DNA from: Roseibium sp. TrichSKD4
GTDB taxonomy: Bacteria > Pseudomonadota > Alphaproteobacteria > Rhizobiales > Stappiaceae
Reading direction: 5' to 3'
NCBI RefSeq assembly: GCF_000148725.1
Contig: NZ_GL476307.1
Coordinates: 62,001 to 126,000, forward strand
DNA length: 64,000 nt
Positions 8,579 through 17,256 of the stretch are shown here, in pieces. A model generated the notes under the pieces. That model was not told where the DNA came from and made no database searches. It was given only the letters and a program-made list of their open reading frames with translations. Positions within the stretch are counted from its first letter, which is position 1. Each line of letters begins with the position of its first letter. Made by a program: the position numbers and the translations under genes.

Positions 8579-9715
8579 TCAGATCACGGGGATCTCCGGT
8601 GGGGACGGGGTGCTGAGCCATTCGGGTGCTCCATCCCGAATGACGATGTTTTCCTCGTGAACCATCATCTTGCCGTCGCCGAGGTTGATGCTGGGCTCCA
8701 GCGTGAGGACCATGTTTTCCCGCAAGGGTGTTTGATCGAAGTCGGTGATGGAGGGTGTTTCCGTGAGCTGCATGCCGAGGCCATGTCCCATGCGTCCAAC
8801 ATCGCCATCGGTTTGTCCCAAACGGTCGGTCATGGCTTTGAAGAGGTCAGCGCAGGTTTTGCCGGGCCGTGCAATCTCAGCGGCGGCTTCTACTGCCTCC
8901 ACGAGCGCGCGATGGGCTGCTCGGACAGGGTCACTCGCTGTGCCAATGGCGAAATTGCGGTCAAAGTCGCATAAGTAGCCCTTCAGCGTTGCGCCAGTAT
9001 CGAGCATCAACACGTCACCAGCCATCAGGCGTTGATCTGATGGTGGTGAAATCACATCACCATATCCGCCTTGTCCTGCTCCGCCGACGAGATACGGCAC
9101 ATCGTCTGCGCCTTCCTGAAGCAAGTTTGTTTTGAAAACTTGAAACGCGTCCCGGAGTGTTTGGCCTTCGTGAAACAGTGTCTTAGCCTTGGCAAAACTC
9201 CGTGAGGCAATGCCACAAATGTCTCGTAGAATGGCAATCTCAGCCTCTGACTTTACCTGGCGCAGGCGTTGAATGAGCCGGGTGCAATCTGAGAATTGGC
9301 TTTTCGGCAAAAGGGACATCAGCTTTTGAAAGTCGTGCAAGGGCATGCGTAAAGTGCTTTCACGGCCCATGGGCATGCCGATGCGCGTGAAGTTTGACAA
9401 GGCGTCTGTCAGCTGGGAGATGCCTTCGTCGGTCGGGTGTGGGGCTGGAAACGTGCGGATGTCCTCTAGCCAGGTGGCTTGCATCAAATGCGCGCCGATT
9501 TGCGGAATGACGGCTATCGGTTTTCCAGTGCTTGGAACAATTAAAAACCAGGGGCGGGTCGGGCTTTGCCAGAAAAGCGTTCGAAAGCCGGTGAAATATC
9601 TAACCTCTGCTTCGCTGGTGAAAAACAGGGCGTCCAGACCTTGCGCATGCATGAGGGCCTGCGCGTGCGCCGTCCGATTTTCAAACTCTGTTACCGGAAA
9701 GTCCTGTTCAGCCAT
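8579..9715 (-). CDS. M24 family metallohydrolase (Xaa-Pro peptidase/ectoine hydrolase-like)
   Basis: 378 residues. An N-terminal creatinase-like domain (about 1-150) is followed by the pita-bread M24 domain with all metal ligands visible: Asp in LMLDTGA, Asp in CDFDRNF, His in GRMGHGLGMQL, Glu in LTLEPSI and Glu in VHEENIVI. Such enzymes cleave proline-like or cyclic imino bonds; DoeA/EutD ectoine hydrolase is one member and often sits next to an Asp/Glu-racemase-like EutA, as here. Its first eight bases overlap the end of the ammonia-lyase gene, implying translational coupling. Substrate unproven. Confidence 0.85.
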   Translation of the reverse strand: MAEQDFPVTEFENRTAHAQALMHAQGLDALFFTSEAEVRYFTGFRTLFWQSPTRPWFLIVPSTGKPIAVIPQIGAHLMQATWLEDIRTFPAPHPTDEGISQLTDALSNFTRIGMPMGRESTLRMPLHDFQKLMSLLPKSQFSDCTRLIQRLRQVKSEAEIAILRDICGIASRSFAKAKTLFHEGQTLRDAFQVFKTNLLQEGADDVPYLVGGAGQGGYGDVISPPSDQRLMAGDVLMLDTGATLKGYLCDFDRNFAIGTASDPVRAAHRALVEAVEAAAEIARPGKTCADLFKAMTDRLGQTDGDVGRMGHGLGMQLTETPSITDFDQTPLRENMVLTLEPSINLGDGKMMVHEENIVIRDGAPEWLSTPSPPEIPVI

Positions 9716-10790
9716 CCTCCGGTCCTTCGGACAGATAACAAAGAACGCGCGATTTTGGCGTAAGCTTCACTTGATCAGGAGACCGACACGCAGCGAACAG
9801 CCCAGCCACGCCTGCCGCGCCGGAGGGTGTTGTTTGAAGCCCGTTGGTGCTGAGAAAATGAACACACTCAGTGGCGTCTTCATCGCGAATGGTCATGAAG
9901 TAATCCGCATCTGCTGCCAATCGTTTCAGCGCCAAATGAGAGGGGTCCTTGCAGTCAAGGCGGCCCATGTTGGACACCGGGCCATCGGTCAAGACAGCGC
10001 GTCCTTCTTCAATACTGGCTTGAAGAGCGGGGGCGGCATCTGGCTCAACAATTACGATGATTGGGTCATCGCCCCATGTCGCACGGGCGCTCACCGTGGC
10101 AGCTGCTGCCAATCCGCCAACACCAGCCTGCAAGAAGATATGCGTTGGCGGTTCCGCCATTTGGATGGCGATTTCCGTGCCCATGATCAGATAGCCTTCC
10201 ATCACATCACGGGCTGCGTCTGTTTCACCCGGCCATGTGCTGTCTGGCAATAGATGCCAGCCTTTGTCGGCAGATCGCCTTTTGGCTTCTGCCATACCTT
10301 CCTCATAGGTGGTGCCAGCCCGAATGACGTCCGCGCCCTTTGCCCTCAAACGCTCGGCAAAGGCTTCAGGAACAGTTTCCGCGATGAAGACGACCGCCTT
10401 GGCTCCAAACAAAGGCGCGCCTGCTGCAAGAGACATCCCATGATTTCCGGCACTCGCACAGGCAAAGGTGACGCCAGACAGCGCAGTTTCGTGGGTGTTG
10501 GCTTTTCCTCTTGAAATCTGTGCATCGGCTCGTTTTGCAATTGTGTAGGCCGCGCCAAGCGCCTTGAAGCTGCCCAACCCCATCCGGGGGCGCTCATCCT
10601 TGAGATGAAGGGCAGAAACGTCAAAGGCGGTTGCAAGGTCGGGTCTCTCCAGGAGAGGTGTCGTGTTTGCTTTTGGGCAGGTGGCATAAAGTTTCGCCGC
10701 CGCTGCAGCATTTGTTGACACCGTGCCTTCTGCCAGATCTTCAGTTCGCGGCAGTCCAGAGCCCCGCCAAGGGTTCGCTATGACCTTCAT
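9708..10790 (-). CDS. PLP enzyme similar to diaminopropionate ammonia-lyase
   Basis: About 360 residues of fold-type II PLP enzyme. The PLP lysine is in GLGSFKALGAAY near residue 75, the phosphate/substrate loop SAGNHG is near residue 120, and a glycine-rich QAGVGGLAA loop follows near residue 230. Order and spacing match diaminopropionate ammonia-lyase (YgeX/DpaL) better than threonine dehydratase. The ATG at 10790 has GGGAGAG just upstream; the frame extends to 10838 without support. It is the first gene of a three-gene run with an M24 hydrolase and a racemase-like protein. The true substrate may be another diamino or hydroxyamino acid. Confidence 0.82.
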   Translation of the reverse strand: MKVIANPWRGSGLPRTEDLAEGTVSTNAAAAAKLYATCPKANTTPLLERPDLATAFDVSALHLKDERPRMGLGSFKALGAAYTIAKRADAQISRGKANTHETALSGVTFACASAGNHGMSLAAGAPLFGAKAVVFIAETVPEAFAERLRAKGADVIRAGTTYEEGMAEAKRRSADKGWHLLPDSTWPGETDAARDVMEGYLIMGTEIAIQMAEPPTHIFLQAGVGGLAAAATVSARATWGDDPIIVIVEPDAAPALQASIEEGRAVLTDGPVSNMGRLDCKDPSHLALKRLAADADYFMTIRDEDATECVHFLSTNGLQTTPSGAAGVAGLFAACRSPDQVKLTPKSRVLCYLSEGPEDG

Positions 10791-11021
10791 GCTCTCTCCC
10801 AAATCATCAGGGAAACAGCATGGGTGACGCTGCGGCATACAGCAAGGCCTATTCCGACAGTGGATGGTTGGTATCGGACGAGACTGAGGAGTGTGTGGAC
10901 TGGAAGATCTAGCGATTGCAAAATGTCATAAAAGGTTCAAGTCACCGTCATCTTTACTAGATGGGAGGCCCTTAGCGTCCGCTGAAACTTTTCTGAGACC
11001 AAGACAAGACAGGGAACAAAA

Positions 11022-13234
11022 ATGTCTAACTTGAGGAAGCAGTTTTTGGCAGGCGTCAGCTTCGCCGTTGCACTTGGCGTTGGGGCTGTGACAGCGGAGG
11101 CGGGTTCGTTCTTTGAGCGGATCAACTCCTACCCGGTTTACAAAACGCTGCCGGAAGGCGCAGACCTTTCGACAGAAACGGTTGCCGAGATTGTTTCAGC
11201 TTCCAAGGACGGTCGTGTCTTGGCGTTCACGGATAGCTCGGGCGAGGACATTGTGTTCGTCAACGCGGCAAACCCGCTGAACATCCAGCCGAAAGGCCGC
11301 GCAGCACTTGGCGGTGAACCGACCTCTGTTTCCGTCGGTGCCAAGGCCGCTTACGCTGGTGTGAACACCTCCGAAGATTTCATCAATGCCTCTGGCCATC
11401 TGGCTGTCATTGATCTGGAAACCTTGAAAGTTACCAAGACATGTGATGCCAAGGGGCAGCCAGATTCTGTTGCCCTTTCTGATGATGGCAAATTCGTTGC
11501 TATTGCGATTGAAAACGAGCGGGATGAAGACCTGAATGATGGCGTGATCCCGCAAATGCCAGCAGGTCATCTGACGATTTTTGATCTTGATGCAAACGGG
11601 CAGCCGACAAACTGTGACAATGCACGCATTGTTGACATGACGGGTCTGGCTGATGTTGCTGGCACCGATCCGGAGCCGGAGTTCGTGTCGATCAATGGCC
11701 TGAACGAAGCCGTTGTGACCTTGCAGGAAAACAACCACCTTGCCATCGTTGACTTGGCCACTGGCGAAGTGAAGGCGCATTTTTCTGCCGGGTCTGCGAC
11801 GGCTGAAAATGTTCCAGTGAAGAAGGCCCGCATGAGCGATGCCTCAGGGTCTTCGGAGAATGTTCGCCGCGAGCCGGATGCGGTTGCCTGGATCGACAAC
11901 GACCGTTTTGTCACCGCCAACGAAGGGGACTACGAAGGCGGATCGCGCGGTTTCACCATCTGGAACAAGTCGGGAGACGTGCTGTTTGACAGCGGCAACC
12001 AGATGGAGCATTTGGGGATGTCTCATGGTCATTACCCGGCTAAGCGTGCGCACAAGAAGGGCACTGAGCCGGAAGGCGTTGCTGTCGGCGAGTTTGGCGG
12101 CGAAACGCTGATCTTCGTCAACTCCGAACGTGGCAACTTTGTAGCTGTTTACAAGGATACGGGCGCTGATCCTGAGTTTGTTCAGTTCCTGCCGACCCAT
12201 GTGGGCCCCGAAGGACTGCTTGCGATCCCAAACCGCGATCTCTTTGTCGTTGCCAACGAAGTGGATGAAGATGGTGTACGTGCGCACCTGTCGCTTTATC
12301 AGTTCGGTGCGGCCTCCCCATCTTATCCGTCTCTCGTCTCCGATATAGACGTTGAGAAGGGGGCTCCAATTGGTTGGGGTGCGCTTTCTGCTCTGGCGGC
12401 TGATCCGATCGACACCAAAAAGCTCTATGCTGTCAGCGACAGCTTTTATGACGATGCCCGCATCTACACGATCGACACGTCTACTTCCCCTACAAAGATC
12501 GTCTCCTATGTGACGGTTCAAGGCGGGGAGCAAGCCAAACTTGATCTGGAAGGGATTTCAGTTGCCAAGGATGGTGGCTTTTGGTTGGCCTCTGAAGGAC
12601 ATCCAAAAAAAGAGCTGAAGCACCTTCTTGTCAAAGTTGATGCGACCGGTGCTGTTCAAGAGCAGATCTCTCTGCCGCAATCCCTTGTCGATCAGGCAGA
12701 GCGGTTCTCTTTGGAAGGTGTTGCCGAGTTCGAAATGAACGGTCAGACACTGGTTGCTGTTGCCGTTCAGCGTGAGTGGAACGATGACCCGAAGGGGCTT
12801 ACCAAGCTCGGCATCTACAATCCGGCTGATAGGACGTGGGGTTTGTTCACTATCCATTGGACGCGCCGGCCAGTGCCGCTGGTGGCTGGGTTGGCCTTTC
12901 TGAGATCGTGTCTCTCGGTGAAGGTGAATTCGCACTTCTCGAACGCGACAACAAGGGCGGTGAAGACGCAGCGATCAAGCAGATCACCCGTGTCTCCTTG
13001 AAAGGTGTAACCTCGGCCGCCCATGGTGAGGCTCTTCCAGTTCTCAAAAAGCGCTTTGCTATGGGCATTCTCCCTGCGATGGCACAGGCCAAGGGATGGA
13101 TCATGGACAAGCCGGAAGGCTTGACTGTGACAGCTGATGGCCAGCTCATTCTTGTGACCGACAATGACGGTGTTGATGATGCACCGGGGGAAACCCAGCT
13201 GATCAATCTCGGCCCGGTCTCGCGTCTGAACTAA
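11022..13234 (+). pseudogene. Secreted phytase/esterase-like beta-propeller protein, frameshifted
   Basis: A signal peptide (about residues 1-27, ending TAEA) leads a propeller-like protein with the esterase-like-activity-of-phytase pattern (DLEGISVAKDGGFWLASEG near 510; MDKPEGLTVTADGQLILVTDND near the C-terminus). The first frame runs to 13001 but its last 55 residues are out of character. The true C-terminus (GFVHYPLDAP through LINLGPVSRLN) is in another frame from about 12836 to 13234. One G missing from the run at 12838-12841 explains the shift: TGG-GGG-TTT would keep the frame. Intact it would be about 737 residues. Could be decay or a sequencing error. A hairpin terminator follows. Confidence 0.82.
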
Positions 13235-13266
13235 CGCTCACTGCTCCAATGAAACACATGCTCGTT

Positions 13267-13291
13267 CGCCCGGAGGGATCTCTTCCGGGCG
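13267..13291 (+). terminator. Intrinsic terminator after phytase-like gene
   Basis: An 8-base-pair GC-rich stem (CGCCCGGA and TCCGGGCG, 9-base loop) followed by TTCCTTATTTTT. It lies between the propeller gene and the GH75 gene and argues against starting the latter at 13249. Confidence 0.8.
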
Positions 13292-13341
13292 TTCCTTATT
13301 TTTGTTACGCTACGTTGTTTTTGATGGTTTTGGAGGAATTG

Positions 13342-14199
13342 ATGTTTCGATTTTCAGTTAGAAGCCTGTTCGCGGTTTCATTTGTCATTGCAGCAACTCA
13401 GTTTTCATCGGCAGGAACTTCGTATCAGCCGCCAAGTGGCTACGAGAACGCTGTCAAAGGTATTAAGTTTTCACAGGCGGAAAATTTGAGCGAAGACTAT
13501 CGTTTGCAGTTCAAGAAATGCGATGAGCAGAATGTTTTCCGTGGCGAGAAAATGAAGGGGTATCGTCGCTGTTACAATGACAGATACAAAGACCCGAACA
13601 ATTTGAATGGGTTGATCAAGTTCCCCAGTGGCGCAATCATGTTTGATGCTAAGATGGCTGTGGACGTGGATGGTGGCTATAAGCCCTGTGCTGGAACACC
13701 GGGAAAGACGGATCTTTGCCCCACAACCTATATTTTTGATCAGGCTCGAGGTTGGTCTGAGGCAAAGCGAAAGAAGAATTGGCGCAAGGCATACGCGAAT
13801 TCGGACAAATTGCCTTATTTGGTCATTCCCTGGGCATCCGGACGGTATGATGCAGATCCGAAAGAGTTTTCAAAACTGACAGGTATCACGATGGGCGATG
13901 TCGGTGTCATCGTTTATCGGGACAAGGTGGTTCCCGTTCTTGTAGCCGATGGTGGTCCGCACAACAAGATTGGTGAGGGCTCGCTCGCAGCTTTTGATGA
14001 GATTGGCGTGACCAGATGCGGGAAAAGGCATTCCGAATATCCAGACTATTGCACTGAAGTGTTGAATTACAGCTTGTCAAAGCCCGTGCTGTATTTCCTC
14101 TTTCCAAATTCTGCAGTGAAAGATGCCACTCCTGAAAACATCTATGAGAAAGTCTCGGCCAAGGCCATAACACTTTTTCAGGATCTGAAAACCGATTAA
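13342..14199 (+). CDS. Glycoside hydrolase family 75 (chitosanase-like), secreted
   Basis: About 285 residues with an N-terminal signal peptide (FRFSVRSLFAVSFVIAA, cleavage near TQFSSA). The core carries GH75 landmarks: AKMAVDVDG near residue 112, a LPYLVIPWASGRYD segment, and GDVGVIVYRDKVVPVLV followed by ADGGPHNKIGEGS, in which the Asp and Glu correspond to the catalytic pair of family 75 chitosanases. This would hydrolyse chitosan outside the cytoplasm. GGAGG sits 6 bases before the ATG at 13342. Four or more Cys suggest disulfides. The family is known mainly from fungi and actinobacteria, so its presence here is notable. Assignment is by motif, not by search. Confidence 0.72.
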   Translation: MFRFSVRSLFAVSFVIAATQFSSAGTSYQPPSGYENAVKGIKFSQAENLSEDYRLQFKKCDEQNVFRGEKMKGYRRCYNDRYKDPNNLNGLIKFPSGAIMFDAKMAVDVDGGYKPCAGTPGKTDLCPTTYIFDQARGWSEAKRKKNWRKAYANSDKLPYLVIPWASGRYDADPKEFSKLTGITMGDVGVIVYRDKVVPVLVADGGPHNKIGEGSLAAFDEIGVTRCGKRHSEYPDYCTEVLNYSLSKPVLYFLFPNSAVKDATPENIYEKVSAKAITLFQDLKTD

Positions 14200-14216
14200 G
14201 CTGAAAGGACTAATAA

Positions 14217-14241
14217 AAACGGCGCTATCTTGGTGCCGTTT
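14217..14241 (+). terminator. Possible terminator after GH75 gene
   Basis: A 7-base-pair inverted repeat (AAACGGC and GCCGTTT) 18 bases after the GH75 stop. The stem is short and the T-run weak, so this is a tentative call. Confidence 0.4.
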
Positions 14242-14405
14242 GTGGTTCGTTGGTAGGGAACTTGAGGAACGTTGCGCTTAGCTTGGTTCGATCAAATCCC
14301 ATTTGTTTCCAAACGGGTCCTGAAAGACTGCGACGGTTCCATAGTTTTCATAACGCGGTTCTTCGAGAAAGCTGACGCCATTTGAAATAAGTTTTCTGTG
14401 GTCCC

Positions 14406-14413
14406 GTTCAAAA
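14406..14413 (+). repeat. Target-site duplication of the IS66 element, left copy
   Basis: GTTCAAAA, identical to the copy at 16871-16878. Eight bases is the duplication length known for IS66-family elements. Confidence 0.93.
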
Positions 14414-14459
14414 GTGACCGTCCGGCGAAGGCGCTCTGGCGCGACACCGATGCGGCCTG

Positions 14460-15986
14460 TTACGCTGCCTGAGCAGCGTAACGCCAGGGCAGAAGTTCGT
14501 CGAGGCGTGTGATTTTGTGGTCGGCGACTTGACCGAGGACCCAGGTCAGCCAGGCCTGAGGGTCAACACCGTTGAGCTTGGCCGTTTCGATCAGGGTATA
14601 AGCGATAGCCATGGCTTTGCCGCCGCCTTGGGAGCCTGAGAACATCCAATTTTTGCGTCCGATGGCGACGGGTTTAACGGCGCGCTCGGCGGTGTTGTTA
14701 TCCAATTCCAGATGGCCGAGCTCAAGGTATGGGCGTGCTTTCGGCATTCGGCCCAAGGCATAGCGGATGGCCTGCGCGAGTGGTGACTTTCCCGAGATTT
14801 TGGGCAATTGCGTCTGCAACCATTCTTCCAAGGCGTCAAAGATCGGTTTTGCCCTAGCCTGCCGGATGGTAGCGCGGTCTTCGGGGGGCATGCCCCTGAT
14901 CTCTTTCTCGATAGCGTAAAGCTCAGCAATCCGGCGGATGACTTCTTCGGCAATGGCGCTGCCCTGCGAGGAGAAGACATCCACGAACTTGCGTCGTACA
15001 TGCGCCATGCAGGCCATCTCATCGGCTTTGTCGTCACCGAACACACCGTTGAACCCGGAATATCCATCCGCATGGACCCAGCCCTTGTATCCCGACAAAT
15101 GAGCAACGGGATGCTCTCCTTTGCGATCCACCGTGAACTGATACCATGCACAGGGTGGCGATTGGCCAGACCAGGCACGCTCATCCCGCACATAGGTCCA
15201 GACCCGCGCCGTTTTGGTCTTCTTGTTGCCGGGGGCCAGCATTTTGATGGGCGTATCGTCGGCAAAAAGCGCAGGTCCTTGCCGCACCATCCGTCCGATG
15301 GCATCGGCAAGAGGTTCCAGCAGGGCCGTCGAGCGACCAACCCAGTCGGCCATGGTCGAGCGGTCCAGATCGACGCCTTCACGGGCAAAGATCTGGCTCA
15401 GGCGATAGAGGGGTAAATGATCGGCATATTTGCTTACCAGAACATGGGCCAACAATCCCGGTCCGGGCCGCCCACGCTCAATGGGGCGCGATGGCAGCGG
15501 CGCTTGCACAATCGCCTCGCACCATGAACAGGCTTTGCGGGGCCGGATGATCCGCTTCACCTTGAAGCGTCCCGGCACGTATTCCAACTCTTCGGTGACA
15601 TCCTCACCCAGGGTGCGCAAGTTGCCACCACAACGACCACATTCATCACCGGGAGAGAGCTCCTCGTCTTCCCGATCCAGATGATCCGGCAAGGGCTTGC
15701 GGCTGTGTTTGCGCTTCGGCTTTGGATCAACTCCCTCCTGCGACGGGGCGGGCTGTTTTGCCTGGTCTTCAGCGGCCTCAACAATCTCGGCGTCCTCGAG
15801 CAGATCGAGATTGAGCTGATCCAGACCCTCAGACTTGGAGCCGAACCGATGCCGATTGGCCCCGTGCAACTGGTGTTGAAGCTGCTCGACCTTGAGGCTC
15901 AGAGCCTTGACCTCGTCGGCCAGAAGGCGGTTCACCGCCCTCAATTCGGCGGGGTCCTCCGGGGTGATATCAAGGTCCTTCAGCAT
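14460..15986 (-). CDS. tnpC: IS66 transposase TnpC
   Basis: 508 residues, full length for IS66 TnpC. Order: N-terminal coiled/leucine-zipper segment (about 12-45), a zinc-binding cysteine set (CGRCGG near 118 and CSWC near 152), then the DDE domain with Asp in [10 protein letters not shown] near 242, Asp in HADGYSGF near 308, and the conserved C-terminal [12 protein letters not shown] segment near 430. Catalyses strand transfer of the element. The frame appears intact. Confidence 0.97.
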   Translation of the reverse strand: MLKDLDITPEDPAELRAVNRLLADEVKALSLKVEQLQHQLHGANRHRFGSKSEGLDQLNLDLLEDAEIVEAAEDQAKQPAPSQEGVDPKPKRKHSRKPLPDHLDREDEELSPGDECGRCGGNLRTLGEDVTEELEYVPGRFKVKRIIRPRKACSWCEAIVQAPLPSRPIERGRPGPGLLAHVLVSKYADHLPLYRLSQIFAREGVDLDRSTMADWVGRSTALLEPLADAIGRMVRQGPALFADDTPIKMLAPGNKKTKTARVWTYVRDERAWSGQSPPCAWYQFTVDRKGEHPVAHLSGYKGWVHADGYSGFNGVFGDDKADEMACMAHVRRKFVDVFSSQGSAIAEEVIRRIAELYAIEKEIRGMPPEDRATIRQARAKPIFDALEEWLQTQLPKISGKSPLAQAIRYALGRMPKARPYLELGHLELDNNTAERAVKPVAIGRKNWMFSGSQGGGKAMAIAYTLIETAKLNGVDPQAWLTWVLGQVADHKITRLDELLPWRYAAQAA

Positions 15987-16055
15987 CTTCGATCTTATAT
16001 CAGATCAAGGGCGTAAGTTGAATCCCGAGAGGCGCGCAAACGCCAATATATTGGC

Positions 16056-16403
16056 CTATCCGACGCTCAGGGGCCGCCATGTTTTTTGCGGCATCCGCCA
16101 GTCTATGCCTTCAAGCAACATCGACAATTGCGCGGGCGTCACGCTGACCTTACCGTCCTTCGCAGCAGGCCAAACAAACCGGCCCTTCTCAAGGCGCTTG
16201 CTGAACAGGCATGCGCCCTGTCGATCCCACCAGATGATCTTCAGCAGATCACCGCGCCGTCCCCGGAACACAAACAGATGTCCAGAATAGGGTTCAAGCT
16301 CCAGAACCTTCTCCGCCTGAGCCGCCAAAGTGTTGAACCCGCGCCGCATGTCCGTCACCCCGGCAGCCAGCCAAACCCGCGCGTTGGATGGCACGGGGAT
16401 CAC
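16056..16403 (-). CDS. tnpB: IS66 accessory protein TnpB
   Basis: 115 residues with the conserved IS66 TnpB core ([33 protein letters not shown]). Required for transposition in characterised IS66 members, with unknown biochemistry. It starts with GTG at 16403, and that GTGA overlaps the stop codon of the restored tnpA frame, the usual IS66 coupling. Confidence 0.95.
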   Translation of the reverse strand: MIPVPSNARVWLAAGVTDMRRGFNTLAAQAEKVLELEPYSGHLFVFRGRRGDLLKIIWWDRQGACLFSKRLEKGRFVWPAAKDGKVSVTPAQLSMLLEGIDWRMPQKTWRPLSVG

Positions 16404-16806
16404 GGCATTAGACCTTCAACCAAAGCCAGCACCGTCGGCAGCGCCGTCGTCCCTTCCACCAATACCCGCCGCCCGTCCGACAGCGTGATATCAACCCGCT
16501 GAGCCGACAACGGCATATCCGAGGCAAGCGCCGCGATCTGGTGGCCTGGTGCGGCCTGCGGGCCTCTATCTCCACTGGTAGAAACGCCGCTCCATCAAGG
16601 ACGCAATCGCTGTCTTCTGGCGCAAACCGCTCATCACGCAGCCAGTTGTGGATCAGGTTCGCATTCATCGCAGAGCGGCGCGCAACCTGCGCAACCGAAA
16701 CCCCCGGCACTCTGGCCTGCAAACAGATCGACCGCTTCTCGTCATCCGACCAAAACCGCTTCTTGCTGCCCTTCTTCGTACCCAAAATGTGCCTCACAAT
16801 GTCCAT
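16400..16806 (-). pseudogene. tnpA: IS66 accessory protein TnpA, frameshifted
   Basis: The N-terminal half carries a helix-turn-helix of the MerR/IS3-orfA kind (VAQVARRSAMNANLIHNWL near 38-56). After FLPVEIEARRP the frame becomes an Arg/Trp-rich nonsense tail ending at 16408. The proper C-terminus (HQIAALASDMPLSAQ to LALVEGLMP) is readable in a second frame ending at 16400-16402, overlapping the TnpB start by four bases. The shift lies at about 16550-16575. TnpA is needed for transposition in studied IS66 elements, so this copy is probably impaired. Confidence 0.85.
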
Positions 16807-16870
16807 TAACGAAAATGGACATTATCACCCCACTGCGCTCCCCGTCAGAGCGGGAATACCGAACGCTCAC

Positions 16871-16878
16871 GTTCAAAA
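16871..16878 (+). repeat. Target-site duplication of the IS66 element, right copy
   Basis: GTTCAAAA, matching 14406-14413 exactly. Confidence 0.93.
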
Positions 16879-17256
16879 TCGTCTGTCTGTAGAAACAGGA
16901 AGACCCTGCCACCTGTTTGATTGCCGATGGATTCGCGTTGTTTCGGTCCATCTGCCTTGGCCAGAAGCAATCGGGTTTCGGTGCTTCCGGGCGGGGCAAC
17001 AAGCACCCAGCGTTTTGTCTGACTAAGGGTGGTATCCTCAATGAGGTCAAACCCCAGTTGCCCGACATAAAACTCAAGGGCTTCGTCGTAGTCCGGCACG
17101 ACCACAGAGATTGCGGAAAGAAACTGATGTGTCATGACTGGTACACCGCTTTTCGTATTGGGGCGTCGTCATGACACGAATCCGCCACGCCTTGAAGAGC
17201 GCGGCGGTTCTTGAGGGAAAAGTGAACGACTTGGACTGGGGGTCTAACCCTAGCGG

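Larger units (their letters stand above)
14414..16870 (-). mobile_element. IS66-family insertion sequence, 2457 bp
   Basis: Bounded by imperfect terminal inverted repeats that both begin GTGA(C/G)CGT(C/T)CGG and share CGCTCTG further in. It carries tnpA, tnpB and tnpC in the usual IS66 order on the minus strand and is flanked by an exact 8-base duplication. It interrupts a glyoxalase-family gene. tnpA carries a frameshift, so the copy may be unable to move by itself. Ends were set by combining the duplication, the inverted repeats and the reading frame of the interrupted gene. Confidence 0.95.
14278..17135 (-). pseudogene. Glyoxalase/bleomycin-resistance family gene, split by IS66
   Basis: The N-terminal part begins at the ATG at 17135 (MTHQFLSAISVVVPDYDEA) and runs to the insertion at 16871; the C-terminal part (DHRKLISNGVSFLEEPRYE to DPFGNKWDLIEPS) lies at 14278-14413. 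Removing the IS and one copy of the 8-base duplication restores a continuous frame through TDDFERDHRK, giving a typical single-domain VOC protein of about 133 residues. VOC proteins are metal-dependent lyases, dioxygenases or resistance proteins; the role here is unknown. In the present state the N-terminal fragment reads into the IS and stops at 16845. Confidence 0.92.

Noticed and set aside
10920-10965. Possible Pho box (TGTCAT and CGTCAT stretches) before the phytase-like gene
   Set aside because: The two half-sites do not have the spacing of a PhoB site and the match is weak.
16400-16806. Programmed frameshifting as the explanation for split tnpA
   Set aside because: No clear slippery sequence at the joint, and IS66 elements are not known to need it for TnpA.
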